From Euborellia annulipes (Eukaryota > Arthropoda > Insecta > Dermaptera > Anisolabididae), in assembly GCA_023213315.1 (NCBI GenBank), contig JAKCPI010025566.1, positions 1 through 64,000 of the forward strand: DNA of 64,000 nt, in the 5' to 3' direction. The notes under the pieces are model-generated. The model was not told the DNA's origin. It was given only the letters and a program-made list of their open reading frames with translations, and made no database searches. A program made the position numbers and the translations under genes. Positions 21,913 to 33,140 of this stretch are shown in pieces (the first letter of the stretch is position 1; every line of letters begins with the position of its first letter).

Positions 21913-22530
21913 GATTGAATTTATTTTTTTGGCCTCAGGCGGCTATCGCGCCTAATTATTTTCAATTTTATTTTTTTTCATACTTTATAGTTGTCAGAAA
22001 ACTTCAAAGTGGTCTAAATATTGGATTATGTACAGATTATTAGAGAATTATTTTGTTTGTCTTGATAAACGAATCTCTTGCAAGGACTTCGTTCCTGAGA
22101 ATTTGGTTTAGGATCTCTAAAGTGAGGTTCTCTGGTTGATATGAGGTTCGCCCTACTTGAAGTGAACTATGTACAGCTAATTATAATATCAGATGGTGAT
22201 TTGTGGCTTCCTTGGAAGAAAATTAATTAATTTAAAAGAGTACCGCGGAATCCCTTAAAAAAAGTTTATTCTGTTTTTTGTTCTTGGAGGGAGACTGAGA
22301 AATTGTAAAACCGTTATTTGATTTGTAAAACAAACGTCAAAAGAAATTCCATGGGAGAAAAAATAGGGAATCATCGACAGAGAGAAAGAAGAAATTAAAT
22401 TTAAACAATCAATCGTTGGCTCTAGTTGAAACATGTATGTAAATATATAAATATGAAAATTTCAATTAAAAACACTAAGTTATAAGTTTCAAAGATTTAT
22501 TAAAATATAGGCTGCATTAATATTAATTTT
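21913..22530. other. Unassigned stretch
   Basis: No gene, paired ends or tandem repeat recognised. Confidence 0.5.
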
Positions 22531-23065
22531 TGTAGTAGGATAATAAAAAGAGAGAGCAGCTAGTTTACTTTTCTTTTATTAAACCCTCATTGCTGACGTT
22601 TCGGTCCTGTTTAGGGCCATCTTCAGAGCATTAGGGTTGTCAATATAAATTTTAATTTCCATATTTCACCTATATTTAACATAGTTGGTCGAATTTTATA
22701 ACAATATATATTATGATAAGTAGGTGAGATATTTTATAATGGTAAAGTCTGCGAGTAAAATTCTGTGACTGTTCTACCGAGTTTAGTTTATGATAAATAA
22801 ACTTTATGATTCATAAACTAAACTCGATAGAACAGTCACAGAATTTTACTCGCAGACTTTACCATTATAAAATATCTCACCTACTATCATAATATATATT
22901 GTTATAAAATTCGACCAACTATGTTAAATATAGGTGAAATATGGAAATTAAAATTTATATTGACAACCCTAATGCTGAAGATGGCCCTAAACAGGACCGA
23001 AACGTAGAATGAGGGTTTAATAAAAGAAAAGTAAACTAGCGCTCTCTCTTTTATTATCCTACTAC
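22531..23065. mobile_element. PLE-derived palindrome 4
   Basis: Arms of about 260 bp run from TGTAGTAGGATAATAAAAAG to its inverse at 23065, with the centre near 22800 (TTATGATAAATAAAC). The left arm keeps a hammerhead motif on the minus strand. In the right arm the end of the motif is changed (GAAACGTAGAATG at about 22998), so only one arm looks intact. Confidence 0.75.
22595..22626 (-). ncRNA. Hammerhead motif in palindrome 4
   Basis: Minus strand: CTGAAGA, extra T, helix II GGCCCT/AGGACC with one mismatch, GAAAC, GTC. TGCT before the core pairs with AGCA after the triplet (4-bp helix I). Confidence 0.6.
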
Positions 23066-24148
23066 ATCAACTACACAGCTATAAAAAAAACCTCCAATAT
23101 TAAATATTAATTTTTGAAACTTATAATCTTGTAATTATGTAAAAGAAATTTAATTTTTTTTTTTTTTTTTTTTCATTCTTGTCACTATATACAAATGTGT
23201 TTTATGATGAGGGCAGCCGACAGAGAGGGGGAGCCCCTTTGAACTTCAACCCAAAATTCCTACTAAAAATATTAATTTTATTTTTCACCTCGAACATGGC
23301 CTGGGCCCAAAACATGAAAAAAATATATAAAAACATTTCCACCCCCTTGTTTTTAGACGCATTTATATGAATTTAAATTTTATTCTTTTTTTTTAGGTGA
23401 ATGGCTCTTGACGGCCCTGCCAATGAGTTGAAGTTTTTTTATTTGAAATTATTTATCGAGTATGTTCAATTAAAAACAATGATTCAATAGTAATAATAGA
23501 ATAGGTGGGGTTTTCTATTTTTAACCAATAGACTCTAATCACCATTGATGGCTACTCTAATTATCCGTTCACTTGAGAAAGGCCTTATTTGTAAAATAAA
23601 CTTGAAACATTTTTAAATTTACTTTTTATCTTTCCGGTTATCCAAGTAGCCGGCCGGTGTGGAGGCGACGGCTGGGTGGGGGCCATAAATATCAGTTGAC
23701 AATTATGATGATGTTGAATTGTGTAGCTTGTGTGTTGTAGTAGTTGGATCATCAGTTCCGGGTCGATGGCCACAACAACAACAACAACAACGACAACGAC
23801 ATCAACAAGGTCATTCGCCGACAACCACACAACAACGACACTTTTACTACTGAACAGCACTGAACATTCATTCCCGATCTGAAATTTGTGGACACAGTTT
23901 GCTGGACACACACAAACTAAACTCTCACAACTGACTCTCGATGCCTCCTCCTACTATATAGACTTACAGCTCAACTCCCAAGGCGAGGCACACCCACCCA
24001 CAAACACACACATCTCTAGCCCTCCCTCTTCTTTGGGGATTAACTCCTGCTTACTTGTCAAAAAAAATAGATCATCTAGTTGACTACCTGTGTCTATTGG
24101 GCGTTTTAAAATTTCCATTTTTTTCTTTAAATTTAAATATCTTTTAAT
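23066..24148. other. Unassigned stretch with CAA microsatellite
   Basis: A (CAA)n-like run lies at 23770-23800 and a poly-T run near 23155-23173. The minus-strand open frame at 23585-23911 reads through the microsatellite as a poly-valine block and is probably spurious. Confidence 0.5.
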
Positions 24149-24545
24149 CAGGTCTATTCTCTAAAAACATACGTTAAAATTTAAAATCAACAAATGGGTG
24201 TTAAAAAGCAATCAACGTTAAAAAATGCTATTCTCTAAATAAAGTTTTAACAGCGACGTTAACATGTTGCTTTTATATCAAAGCTATCAAAATAATAACC
24301 TTACTTTTTAGGTTAAGGACGCCATTTATATTTTAAACACGACGTTAAAATATTAAAGGCACCCCCCTAGACATGGAATTAATTTTCCTAAATGGTAACG
24401 CTTTGACTTTAAAGTTTTTATTTACAGAATAGCTATTTGAGGCCAGGAAGTGTTAAAATGAATTAATGTCGTTTACAGATGTTAAAAGTTAGCGTTTTTG
24501 CTTGGAGAAATAAAAGTTAACGTTTTTGCTTAGAGAATAGACCTG
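24149..24545. mobile_element. CAGGTCTATTCTC MITE, copy 2
   Basis: The ends CAGGTCTATTCTCT and AGAGAATAGACCTG are exact inverted repeats. The interior is closely similar to copy 1, including GACGCCATTTATATTTTAAA and GAATAGCTATTTGAGGCCAG. Near the right end a GTTAGCGTTTTTGCTT unit is repeated. Non-coding. Confidence 0.75.
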
Positions 24546-24618
24546 AATGTCAGATATATCCGATGCCTATTTTCGATTGTTGGAATAGAAAAGATAACAA
24601 TTGATTGCATTTTTTTAT

Positions 24619-24902
24619 AAAAATCTGGTGTGACTGTCGCACAGCACACAACTTTCTCTTACCTACGGTAATCGAAAGTTGTGTTCTGTGCTTGTCACAC
24701 CAGATTTTTCGTGTTGACATATATTTAGTTTTCGACAGTACGGTACATTCAAATTTCAAGAAGTAAATTTTTTTTTTTTTAACATTCACACATTTTTTCT
24801 CATTCACAATCACACTCACACGTGTAGGCCTATATCCATCAAAATCTTGCCATCGAATTTTTGACATGAATCCAATACTTTCTTATATAGGTAAGAGAAA
24901 GT
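24619..24902 (-). mobile_element. Hairpin-ended repeat, copy G, internally deleted
   Basis: Both ends are intact: a full AAAAATCTGGTGTGAC hairpin to 24709, and TCTTATATAGGTAAGAGAAAGT. About 330 bp of the interior is replaced by a short T-run and CA-rich segment. It holds the octamer TAGGCCTA (24825-24832) as a 6-bp insertion within ACGTGTATATCCATC. Confidence 0.8.
24825..24832. repeat. TAGGCCTA insertion scar in copy G
   Basis: Copies D and F read ACGTGTATATCC here; copy G reads ACGTGTAGGCCTATATCC. The difference is exactly GGCCTA, that is TA converted to TAGGCCTA. Confidence 0.7.
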
Positions 24903-25328
24903 AAAAATGTGTGAAACTTTTGGGTAAATTGTAGATTATTATTCTTTTTTAAAGTCTACAAGGTGTAATTAAAGGAAGATGCCGGCTTTTTTTTTTTCAA
25001 TTTATTTCAGACTGTTGCTAGAGTTGCTAGAGTTTAATGTAACCAAATTTCTCCTTACGAAGTACCTTTTTGGGTAAAACGTAAAAAAATTAAGAATTTT
25101 AGAAAGGCCAAAATTTTTTCTTCCTTATATCCATGCTTAGGCCATATTCGAATAAATAAACTTAAAACATTTAAAACTTATGCTCTTAGGTGAGATACGC
25201 TTCCCTGAGCACAAATGAGATATACAAGGGCGGTGGTCATGTTGAAAAATAAATTATAAAAGACAAGTCCTCGCAGGGTTGCCACATATTAAAATGCTCA
25301 ATGTAGGACAATAGGAAATGGACATATA
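24903..25328. other. Unassigned stretch
   Basis: A/T-rich, with no recognised gene or paired ends. Confidence 0.5.
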
Positions 25329-26070
25329 TATATGGGTAATTCCACACCAAAACAACATGGCACTACATGGACCCATTTCAGATTCAAAAATGCCACCCAA
25401 ATGCTGATTCCTCATGGCAAACTGATGATAAGTTGATAGAGAGAAAAAAAAAATTTTATGTACATTGCGGCCGTAAAACTCAAAATTAAAATTTCACTCA
25501 TTTTCAACGTCCCAGAGTACAATTTTGGGAATTTGTTTACAGTTTGAATAGTTTAATGAAAAAATTGGTTTCAAGCACTATTCCTAAGGGAAATTGACCG
25601 TAGAATCCAAAAATCATCGAAAAATCCGAAAATTTTCACCTCTAATAGGAGAAATATACGAATTTGTGATTTTTAAGGTGTTTTTTTCATTAAATTATTC
25701 CCGAAAAACATATATTTTTAAAATTACTTTTCCATGCTTAAGTTACTCTAAAACATGTGTACTTTGATGGGGTTTAAATATTTTTTTGGGGAAAGCATGT
25801 TTAATAGGTCAAAATTGAGAAAATTCAAAAAAACATTGATTTTGACTTTTGCATTCTTTTACATTTTTTTATTAATTTTTATATGTTGCCTATAAGTGTA
25901 CGACCTTTTGAGTAATACCATTTTATTCTCCATTAAATTCTGTATAATTAAGAAAAAAAACGTACCAATCCAATGATCTGGGACAATGTTACAACTCTTT
26001 ATTAGTACAAATTCACTTGAAGTCATCTCAAAATGTTTTAGTTTTTCATTTTCGTAAAAAGAAACAATCA
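25329..26070. repeat. Foldback element, left terminal inverted repeat
   Basis: It pairs with 28487-29224 over nearly its whole length, with scattered substitutions (for example TCCCAGAGTAC here against the complement of GTACTCTGGAACG). A diverged copy of the frame seen at 28490-28680 lies on its minus strand (residues FYENEKLKHFEMT). Confidence 0.8.
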
Positions 26071-26855
26071 AGAGTCCGGGAGCGACTCGTCGCCGAGCAA
26101 GTTAAAAGCAAAAGAAAGCAAAAGAAACTCTTAATACTACCATTTAGTTGATATTCCAATAGATGCCAATGGCCCATTGCATTTAGATGGACGAGTCGTC
26201 CCTAGACTATATTATCAAGAATGATTTTAAATCCTTAATAAAAGATAGGGACGTGAAAAAATTTTTTTGAGAAACTTTTCTCTTTCTGGGCGAATATCTC
26301 AAAAAAGGTTTTAAGATATCGGAGCCAAATTTTTTATATTAAACTAGAATAAATAAGGATTATTTTGAGCACGAATTCAAAAAAAAATTCCAGTGCCAAA
26401 CAGAATGGCAGAGGCTCAAAGTTGAGATTTTGCCGATTTCGGAAGGTCAAAAGTTAGTCTCTTATTTTTCCTTTTTTTTTTTTTTTTTTTTTTTTTTCTT
26501 TTTTTTTTTTCATTCTTTTCTTCAATTTTCAAATTTTTAGACAAAGCTACAGGTTTCCCTGCTGGACCGATTTGGATGAAATTTAAAATACAAATAGATA
26601 CTATCAAAAACCCGATACCTTTGATATAAAATTTCATTTTGGATCAAAAGTGACTTTTTGAGAGGTATTCAAAATTTCAAATTTGTCCTATCTTTAACAT
26701 GGCGAAAAGACAATTTTGACTATTTTGCTCCCTGATGACGTCATCTAGGAACATATCTATTAATATTAGTAATTTTCATCCCTAATGGAATAACAATTTT
26801 TAGGATAAATCCATTCAGATAGAAATACAATAGATTAACGTGATAAGAAGGAGTG
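26071..26855. other. Foldback element spacer
   Basis: Includes a GAGTCCGGGAGCGACTCGTC hairpin-like stretch at 26082-26101, a long T-run with scattered Cs at 26465-26515, and no coding signature. Confidence 0.5.
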
Positions 26856-27542
26856 CTACCAACATAACAAAAATAAAAATCCTAAAATTTTATAAAATTT
26901 GGTGAAATCCTATGTTTATCGTTTTGAATGGATACCAAACGATGTATTTACATCCTACCAACATAACAAAAATAAAAATCCTAAAATTTTATAAAATTTG
27001 GTGAAATCCTATGTTTATCGTTTTGAATGGATACCAAACGATGTATTTACATCCTACCAACATAACAAAAATAAAAATCCTAAAATTTTATAAAATTTGG
27101 TGAAATCCTATGTTTATCGTTTCGAATGGATACCAAAAGATGTATTTACATTCCACCAACATAACAAAAATAAAAAACCTAAAATTTTATAAAATTTGGT
27201 GAAATCCTATGTTTATCGTTTCGAATGGATGCCAAACGATGTATTTACATTCCACCAACATAACAAAAATAAAAAACCTAAAATTTTATAAAATTTGGTG
27301 AAATCCTATGTTTATCGTTTCGAATGGATACCAAACGAAGTATTTACATTCCACCAACATTACAAAAATAAAAAACCTAAAATTTTATAAAATTTGGTGA
27401 AATCCTATGTTTATCGTTTCGAATGGATGCCAAACGATGTATTTACATTCTACCAACATAACAAAAATAAAAATTCTAAAATTTTATAAAATTTGGTGAA
27501 ATCCTATGTTTATCGTTTTGAATGGATACCAAACGATGTATT
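26856..27542. repeat. 99-bp tandem array, seven units
   Basis: The marker AACATAAC (or AACATTAC) recurs at 26861, 26960, 27059, 27158, 27257, 27356 and 27455, a constant 99-bp step. Each unit has ATTTTATAAAATTTGGTGA and TATGTTTATCGTTT. Two sequence classes (ATCCTACC and TTCCACC junctions) suggest block-wise expansion. The period is a multiple of three, but the units contain stops. Confidence 0.9.
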
Positions 27543-27657
27543 TATTTTTTACTGTTTGGAATGCATATTAAAAGATCTATTCATGGGATAACTTAATATT
27601 TAATAAGCAAAAATTATTAAATAAAATTTAAATGTAATATTTCACAAAAAGAAGTGA

Positions 27658-27940
27658 AATCTCAGCCAAAAACATCGGAGATGCAAAAAGGGGCGCCTCG
27701 CATTATTTTTGCCCAGCGTCGAGTGAAATCAAAAAAATGCGCCTCGCTTTTCTGATTTATATAAAAGCGAGGATATATGAAACAAATAAAATTCTGTAGG
27801 GGTTTTATTTAAGTGAAAATATTTCCTCGCTTTTATATAAATCAGAAAAGCGAGGCGCATTTTTTTGATTTCACCTCGACGCTGGGCAAAAATAATGCGA
27901 GGCGCCCCCTTTTGCATCTCCGATGTTTTTGGCTGAGATT
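27658..27940. repeat. Inner palindrome with TCGCTTTTATATAAA arms
   Basis: Arms of about 120 bp starting AAATCTCAGCCAAAAACATC and mirrored at 27921-27940, around a loop near 27775-27825. They include GCGCCTCGCATTATTTTTGC and CTCGCTTTTCTGATTTATAT. It could form a long perfect-looking hairpin RNA or cruciform. Confidence 0.8.
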
Positions 27941-28487
27941 ATAGTTTTGGGAAATAGTTCAAACAAGTTTTAAAATGAAAGACCAGCATAAATTTTAAGT
28001 TTTTTTTATTGATAAGATCGTATGCCAAACAATAATTCGTGCTCACTTTTTTGCATTGAATGATGTGACTATTTTTTGGAACAAATTCATGAAAATTGCG
28101 TGTCCCAGGTACGGTGAATGCTTTACTAGCTCCTATGTCTCGGATTGCATCAACATCTTCGTCGTCGACCGTACAACGAACAAATTCTTGATGTCGAAAA
28201 ATTGCTGGAGTTCTGCGAACAACGGATCGGAAATATACAATGCGAAGTCGTTTGGAAAAAAGATGTTGATGCAATCCGAGACATAGGAGCTAGTAAAGCA
28301 TTCACCGTACCTGGGACACGCAATTTTCATGAATTTGTTCCAAAAAATAGTCACATCATTCAATGCAAAAAAGTGAGCACCGATACGAATTATTGTTTGG
28401 CATACGATCTTATCAATAAAAAAAAACTTAAAATTTATGCTGGTCTTTCATTTTAAAACTTGTTTGAACTATTTCCCAAAACTATAA
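27940..28487. repeat. Inner palindrome containing duplicated reading frame
   Basis: The left arm (27940 to about 28165) and right arm (about 28263 to 28487) are inverted copies; the ~95-bp centre is unique and reads continuously only into the right arm on the plus strand. This looks like an inverted duplication of the right-hand coding segment. Confidence 0.75.
28145..28456 (+). CDS. Unknown transposon-borne protein fragment
   Basis: The 103-residue frame includes ILDVEKLLEFCEQRIGNIQC and a block PGTRNFHEFVP at about residues 55-65, with HIIQCKKVS following. From memory PGTR.xH.F-type segments occur in uncharacterised transposon-linked invertebrate proteins, but I cannot confirm that here. 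In the same frame, after the stop at 28454-28456, the sequence resumes as FYENEKLKHFEMTLSEFELL at about 28490-28560 and HWIGTF beyond, so both may be exons or pieces of one broken gene; AAAGTGAGC at 28371 would be a fair splice donor, but no convincing acceptor is visible. An incomplete inverted copy lies at 27939-28274 on the minus strand. No function is assigned. Confidence 0.4.
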   Translation: MHQHLRRRPYNEQILDVEKLLEFCEQRIGNIQCEVVWKKDVDAIRDIGASKAFTVPGTRNFHEFVPKNSHIIQCKKVSTDTNYCLAYDLINKKKLKIYAGLSF

Positions 28488-29224
28488 TTGTTTCTTTTTA
28501 CGAAAATGAAAAACTAAAACATTTTGAGATGACTTTAAGTGAATTTGAACTATTAAAGAGTTGTAACATTGTCCCAGATCATTGGATTGGTACGTTTTTT
28601 TTCTTAATTATACAGAATTTAATGGAGAATAAAATGGTATTACTCAAAAAGTCGTACACTTATAGGCAACATATAAAAATTAATAAAGAATGCAGAAGTC
28701 AAAATCACAAAAAAACATGTTTTTTGAATTTTCTCAATTTTGACCTACTAAACATGCTTTCCCCAAAAAAATATTTAAACCCCATCAAAGTACACATGTT
28801 TTAGAGTAACTTAAGCATGGAAAAGTAATTTTAAAAATATATGTTTTTCGGGAATAATTTAATGAAAAAAACACCTTAAAAATCACAAATTCGTATATTT
28901 CTCCTATTAGAGGTGAAAATTTTCGGGTTTTTCGGTGATTTTTGGATTCTACGGTCAATTTCCCTTAGGAATAGTGCTCGAAACCAATTTTTTTCATTAA
29001 ACTATTCAAACTGTAAACAAATTTCCAAAATTGTACTCTGGAACGTTGAAAATGAGTGAAATTTTAATTTTGAGTTTTACGGCCGCAATGTACATAAAAA
29101 TTTTTTTCTTTCTATCAACTTATCATCAGTTTGCCATGAGGAATCAGCATTTGGGTGGCATTTTTGAATCTGAAATGGGTCCATGTAGTGCCATGTTGTC
29201 TTGGTGTGGAATTACCCATATATA
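28487..29224. repeat. Foldback element, right terminal inverted repeat
   Basis: Inverted partner of 25329-26070. The plus-strand frame across 28460-28804 is better kept here (SFYENEKLKHFEMTLSEFEL) than in the left arm, suggesting that the right arm is the source. Confidence 0.8.
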
Positions 29225-30160
29225 AATTTTTTAGGTGATGATAATGCTAATTTATTTTGTTATTTATTTAATGACTACATTCAATGTCTGAACTTATATT
29301 TTTCATCACTCTTCGCGCATTTTAATATTTTAATGTTGTTTTGAACTTTCTCATAAAATTGTACGCAATTTTCTTTACAATTAACGCTTACAAGCAATTC
29401 CGCTTTGATTAACTCTACTGAACACTTATTTATTTCATCCGGGCGTTTAGAAATCGATTATACAGACTTATAAAAACCAACTTAATATTTTATTTTCAAA
29501 GTAGGACACATTAGGATTCATTGTAGGACGTAGGACATTCATTGTGATTGTAGGACTGTCCTACCGAAAGTAGGACGTGGTAACCCTGAGTCCTCGCCCT
29601 CTTGACTAATGATTATAAATATTTACATTGACGACATTTTATAGGAAGTATAATAAATAAAGAAATGATAAAGAACTACAAAATAATTTTTATATTTTTA
29701 AACTTAACCTAAATTTAGAAAAAAAGTATTGTTATAGGGTTAATTTTAAACCTAATAAATGAATAGAAAAGTCTTAAAAATATATAAAAAGAAATTGTTT
29801 AGCGTAAGGCTGAAATACGCTTGATGTTAATTGAATTTAAACGATAACAAATTTACATGTGAGATATAAACACCTGTGACGGCCACCACACCTTGAAAAC
29901 CATTCAATTTTATTGAAAATAATTCACTCTTTACGATTAAACACTTGACTTGAGTGTGCTTTTGTTTGTTATAATATAATTAAATTAACATTTCCCGGTT
30001 ACCGGTGTGCTTGCTAATCTCCAATGTAAATCTCAGTCTCAGACCGCTAGGCTCCCCTCCCCCTCTCCCCCCCCCTCTCCCCCTCTCTCTCTTTCCTTTC
30101 TTCTTAATTATCATAATGACCGAATTCTCAATCATAAAAACAGGTTGGCAATTCATTTTT
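29225..30160. other. Unassigned A/T-rich stretch
   Basis: It contains TAGGACA-type repeats around 29500-29575 and a C/T-rich run at 30050-30095. No gene recognised. Confidence 0.5.
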
Positions 30161-30786
30161 ACTTTCTCTTACCTCTATATATGTTAATATATAGAAAGAG
30201 AAAGTATTGGATTCATGTCAGAAATTTGATGTCGAGATTTTGATGGATTTATACGTTTTGAGATTCTCTGAATCCAAAAAAGTGGTTTTCGCGACATGGT
30301 CGATCTGTCTGTCTGTCTGGGTTCAATTTAAAGCATGAAGAAATTGAGCTAGGAGGTTTTATATTCAAGTTAGGCACCTCCCTGGAGCGAGAAAATAAGC
30401 TTTTAATAAAAATCGGCCAAAAAGTACTAGTACTTTACTTATGTACTTTTTCAGTTTCTTTTTCGATTTTCTCAAAATTCGCTCTAACGATTTTGATTAA
30501 AATTCAAAAATCAATTATTTTTTAGATGCTCTTCAAATGTATATTCTCGTTTTGCCCTCAAAATTGTTTGAAGCACACTTTACTCTTGTACTCCATAGGA
30601 AAGATAAGAGAAATGGTTGCCATGGTAACAAAATTATAAATATTTTTCTCTGTTTATAAATTTTATATCTTTAATTATAATATATCGGCGGAAACTAAAT
30701 ATATGTCAACACAAAAAATCTGGTGTGACAAACACAGTACAATAGAAAGTTTTGGGTGCTGTGCGACCCGTAACACCAGATTTTTT
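30161..30786 (+). mobile_element. Hairpin-ended repeat, copy H, full length
   Basis: 626 bp with both ends: ACTTTCTCTTACCTCTATAT with its inner palindrome half to 30208, and a 3' hairpin from AAAAAATCTGGTGTGAC (about 30713) to ACACCAGATTTTTT. It lies between T-rich flanks. No conserved open frame. Confidence 0.85.
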
Positions 30787-31643
30787 AAATATGTAGGCCT
30801 ATACAAATTCATATATTTAAATTTTCCGGGCATGCAGTTTATCTAATAATGGACCAGAACGTTTGCTGCTAATTTCATTTTTTTACTGCCTCTATCCATT
30901 CATTCAAGTTGATTTTCATAATGGCTGTGAACGACCACTTATATTCTATATATGTATAGGCCTATATTTATTCATTATTAAAATACATTTATATATTTTA
31001 GTGAACTAGAGGTAGCTAAAGAACATAGATCTAAACTAAAAAGAAAGATTTTTGTTGATTACATTAATTCAAAAAGAAAAAAAATAGCATGTTTTTTTTT
31101 TAAATCTTGATTATTATTTGGTATCCTTTTTATTTCGAGTAATCAAAAAAAAAAATTTTTTTTAATTTTAAAATTGAATTATTCACAACGTGTGTTGAAT
31201 TCAAATTGAATCAACGTGATTGAATTTTTTTTTTCATATATTTGTTTATCAGCATATTGTTTTTTTTTTCTGTGATCAAATTAATATATGTAAATTAGAA
31301 GTCTCTCATTTTTATTTTTCTCTCTTTTTGAACAAAAAGAGATATAAAATCCTTATATGTATTTCAAGAAGGAAAAAAAAACTATTTATCTAAATCATCT
31401 AAGATGAAAAATAAAAAGATTTTCTATCTCTTTTTATTATTTTGAGATCCAAGTCACGTAATTGTAAACTTTTATCCATGATTGAAATGAATTTTAATAA
31501 CGATTTCTATTCAAAATTCAATTTGAGAAAATATGAATAACTATCTAAATGAGGGTGAAAAAATAGGCTACAGGGGATGAAAAGATTTCTTCAGTTTCTA
31601 TAAATAACAAGTGATATAATTGAGAAATTGCAAATATTTTTTT
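30787..31643. other. Unassigned stretch with two TAGGCCTA octamers
   Basis: TAGGCCTA occurs at 30794-30801 and 30957-30964. The rest is A/T-rich with T-runs and no gene signature. Confidence 0.5.
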
Positions 31644-32300
31644 ACTATCTCTTACCTAAGTGTTTATGTTAATATAACCTTATATATAGAGAGAAAGTAT
31701 TGGATTCATGTCAAAAATTCGATGTCGAGATTTACACGTTTTGAGGTCCCCTGAATCCAAAAAGGTGGTTTTCGCGATGTGGTCTGTCTATCTGAGTGTG
31801 TGTCTGTCTGTATTTAATTTAAAGCATTAAGGAATTGAGCAAAAGCTGAGGTTGAGGTTTATATTTAAGTTAGGTACCCCCATGGGACGTGACACGAAGC
31901 TTTTAAACAAAATCAGGCAAAAAGTACTAGTACTTTACTGATGTACTTTTTCAGTTTTTTTGAATTTTCTCAAAATTTGCTCTAACGATTTTGATTAAAA
32001 TTCAAAAATCAATTATTTTTTAGATTCTCTTTAAAATGTATATTCTCATTTTGCTATTGAAATCTCTGAAGACCACTTTACTCTTGTACTTCATAGGAAA
32101 GAGGAGAAATGGTTGCCATGGTAACAAAATATAAATATTTTCCCATACTTATAAATTTTACATCTTGAATTCTAATACATCAGCGGAAACTAAATATATA
32201 TCGACACGAAAAATCTGATGTGGCAAGCACAGAACACAACTTTCGATTACCCAAGGTAAGAGAAAGTTGTGTGCAGTGCGAAATCACACCAGATTTTTTT
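31644..32300 (+). mobile_element. Hairpin-ended repeat, copy I, full length
   Basis: 657 bp from ACTATCTCTTACC to CACACCAGATTTTTTT. The 3' hairpin keeps AAAAATCTGATGTGGCAAGC and GAACACAACTTTCGATTACC with their partners. The middle matches copies H and R. Confidence 0.85.
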
Positions 32301-33057
32301 AAATAATTATAATAATAAAAAAAATGGAAACATTCCTAGATTTTAAAAATATGAATGGATAAAAATGGAGATTATTTATAGATTAAAAAATAAAAAAAAA
32401 TATTTTAAACGTTGAAGTACAGGGAGGAATTAAAATTGTATGCAAATGTGCGGCCTGATAAAGGGTTAGTCGTAGACCTAAACTCAAATAAGCATAGATG
32501 CATAATTAAATAGACTATGTGGGTTAACGTGTGGTTTGCAGAACAGGCGAATAGAGTTCATGCCAGTTTTTTTTTTTTTTTTTTTTTATGCGTTAAATTA
32601 ATATGAATTATTTATAGTTGGAGTTGTATTTCTATGAAATTTAATTATCAAACAATTAATTAATTGAATTACTAAAAGTAGTGTGTATAGATTTGTAGTA
32701 GCGGTGGACCCTCGCGTTTCCTTAATCATGCGCCGATACTATTTCAAACAACTCGTTTCAGGCTATTAATCAATTTGAAGAAAGTACTTATATAATTGAT
32801 ATTTATTTGTGTATTTTACAAATCCTATGAAGATAAAAGCTCTCCTCAATCGTATCACTTTGATATACCAATCCCGAAATCCGCGAGTGCGTCCTTGAAA
32901 CGCTGTACCCCCCCCACCCCCACGCTTGTTTTCTCCGATCGTAGCCATTTTTTTCCCTGGAAACTTAATTAAGTCCTCTATGGATATATAAAATTTCGAA
33001 ATTTCCATTAGAAGTAGCTTGAAAGACAGACGATGATTAGCTAATTATATACAGTAT
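32301..33057. other. Unassigned stretch
   Basis: A poly-T run lies at 32568-32587 and a C-rich patch at 32908-32925. No gene recognised. Confidence 0.5.
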
Positions 33058-33140
33058 ATACTAGCCGCGCCGCCCGCCTTGGGCCTTCGTTTTAGGAAAT
33101 TAGGGTCCGGGGTTGTGGAGGCTGAGTTCGGCGATTACCA
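33058..33140 (-). mobile_element. Helitron 3' end fragment
   Basis: ACTAGCCGCGCCGCCCGCC (33060-33078) is the inverse of a Helitron terminus (hairpin, CGCGGCTAG, T), matching the end of the element at 16565-16953. The 5' extent is not visible, so the right boundary is nominal. Confidence 0.6.

Larger units (their letters stand above)
25329..29224. mobile_element. 3.9 kb foldback element with ~740-bp inverted ends
   Basis: The left arm 25329-26070 and right arm 28487-29224 are long, closely matching inverted repeats with outer ends TATATGGGTAATTCCACACC. Between them lie an A/T-rich spacer, a 99-bp tandem array, two further palindromes and a short reading frame. No transposase is recognised, so the family is unassigned. 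The structure resembles foldback DNA transposons. Confidence 0.8.

Noticed and set aside
23585..23911. 108-residue minus-strand open frame
   Set aside because: It reads through a CAA/GTT microsatellite giving a poly-valine block; composition explains it and no domain is visible.
28582..28610. Mini-intron GTACGT...TTATACAG within the foldback reading frame
   Set aside because: At about 26 bp it is shorter than known spliceosomal introns, and the frame continues through it.
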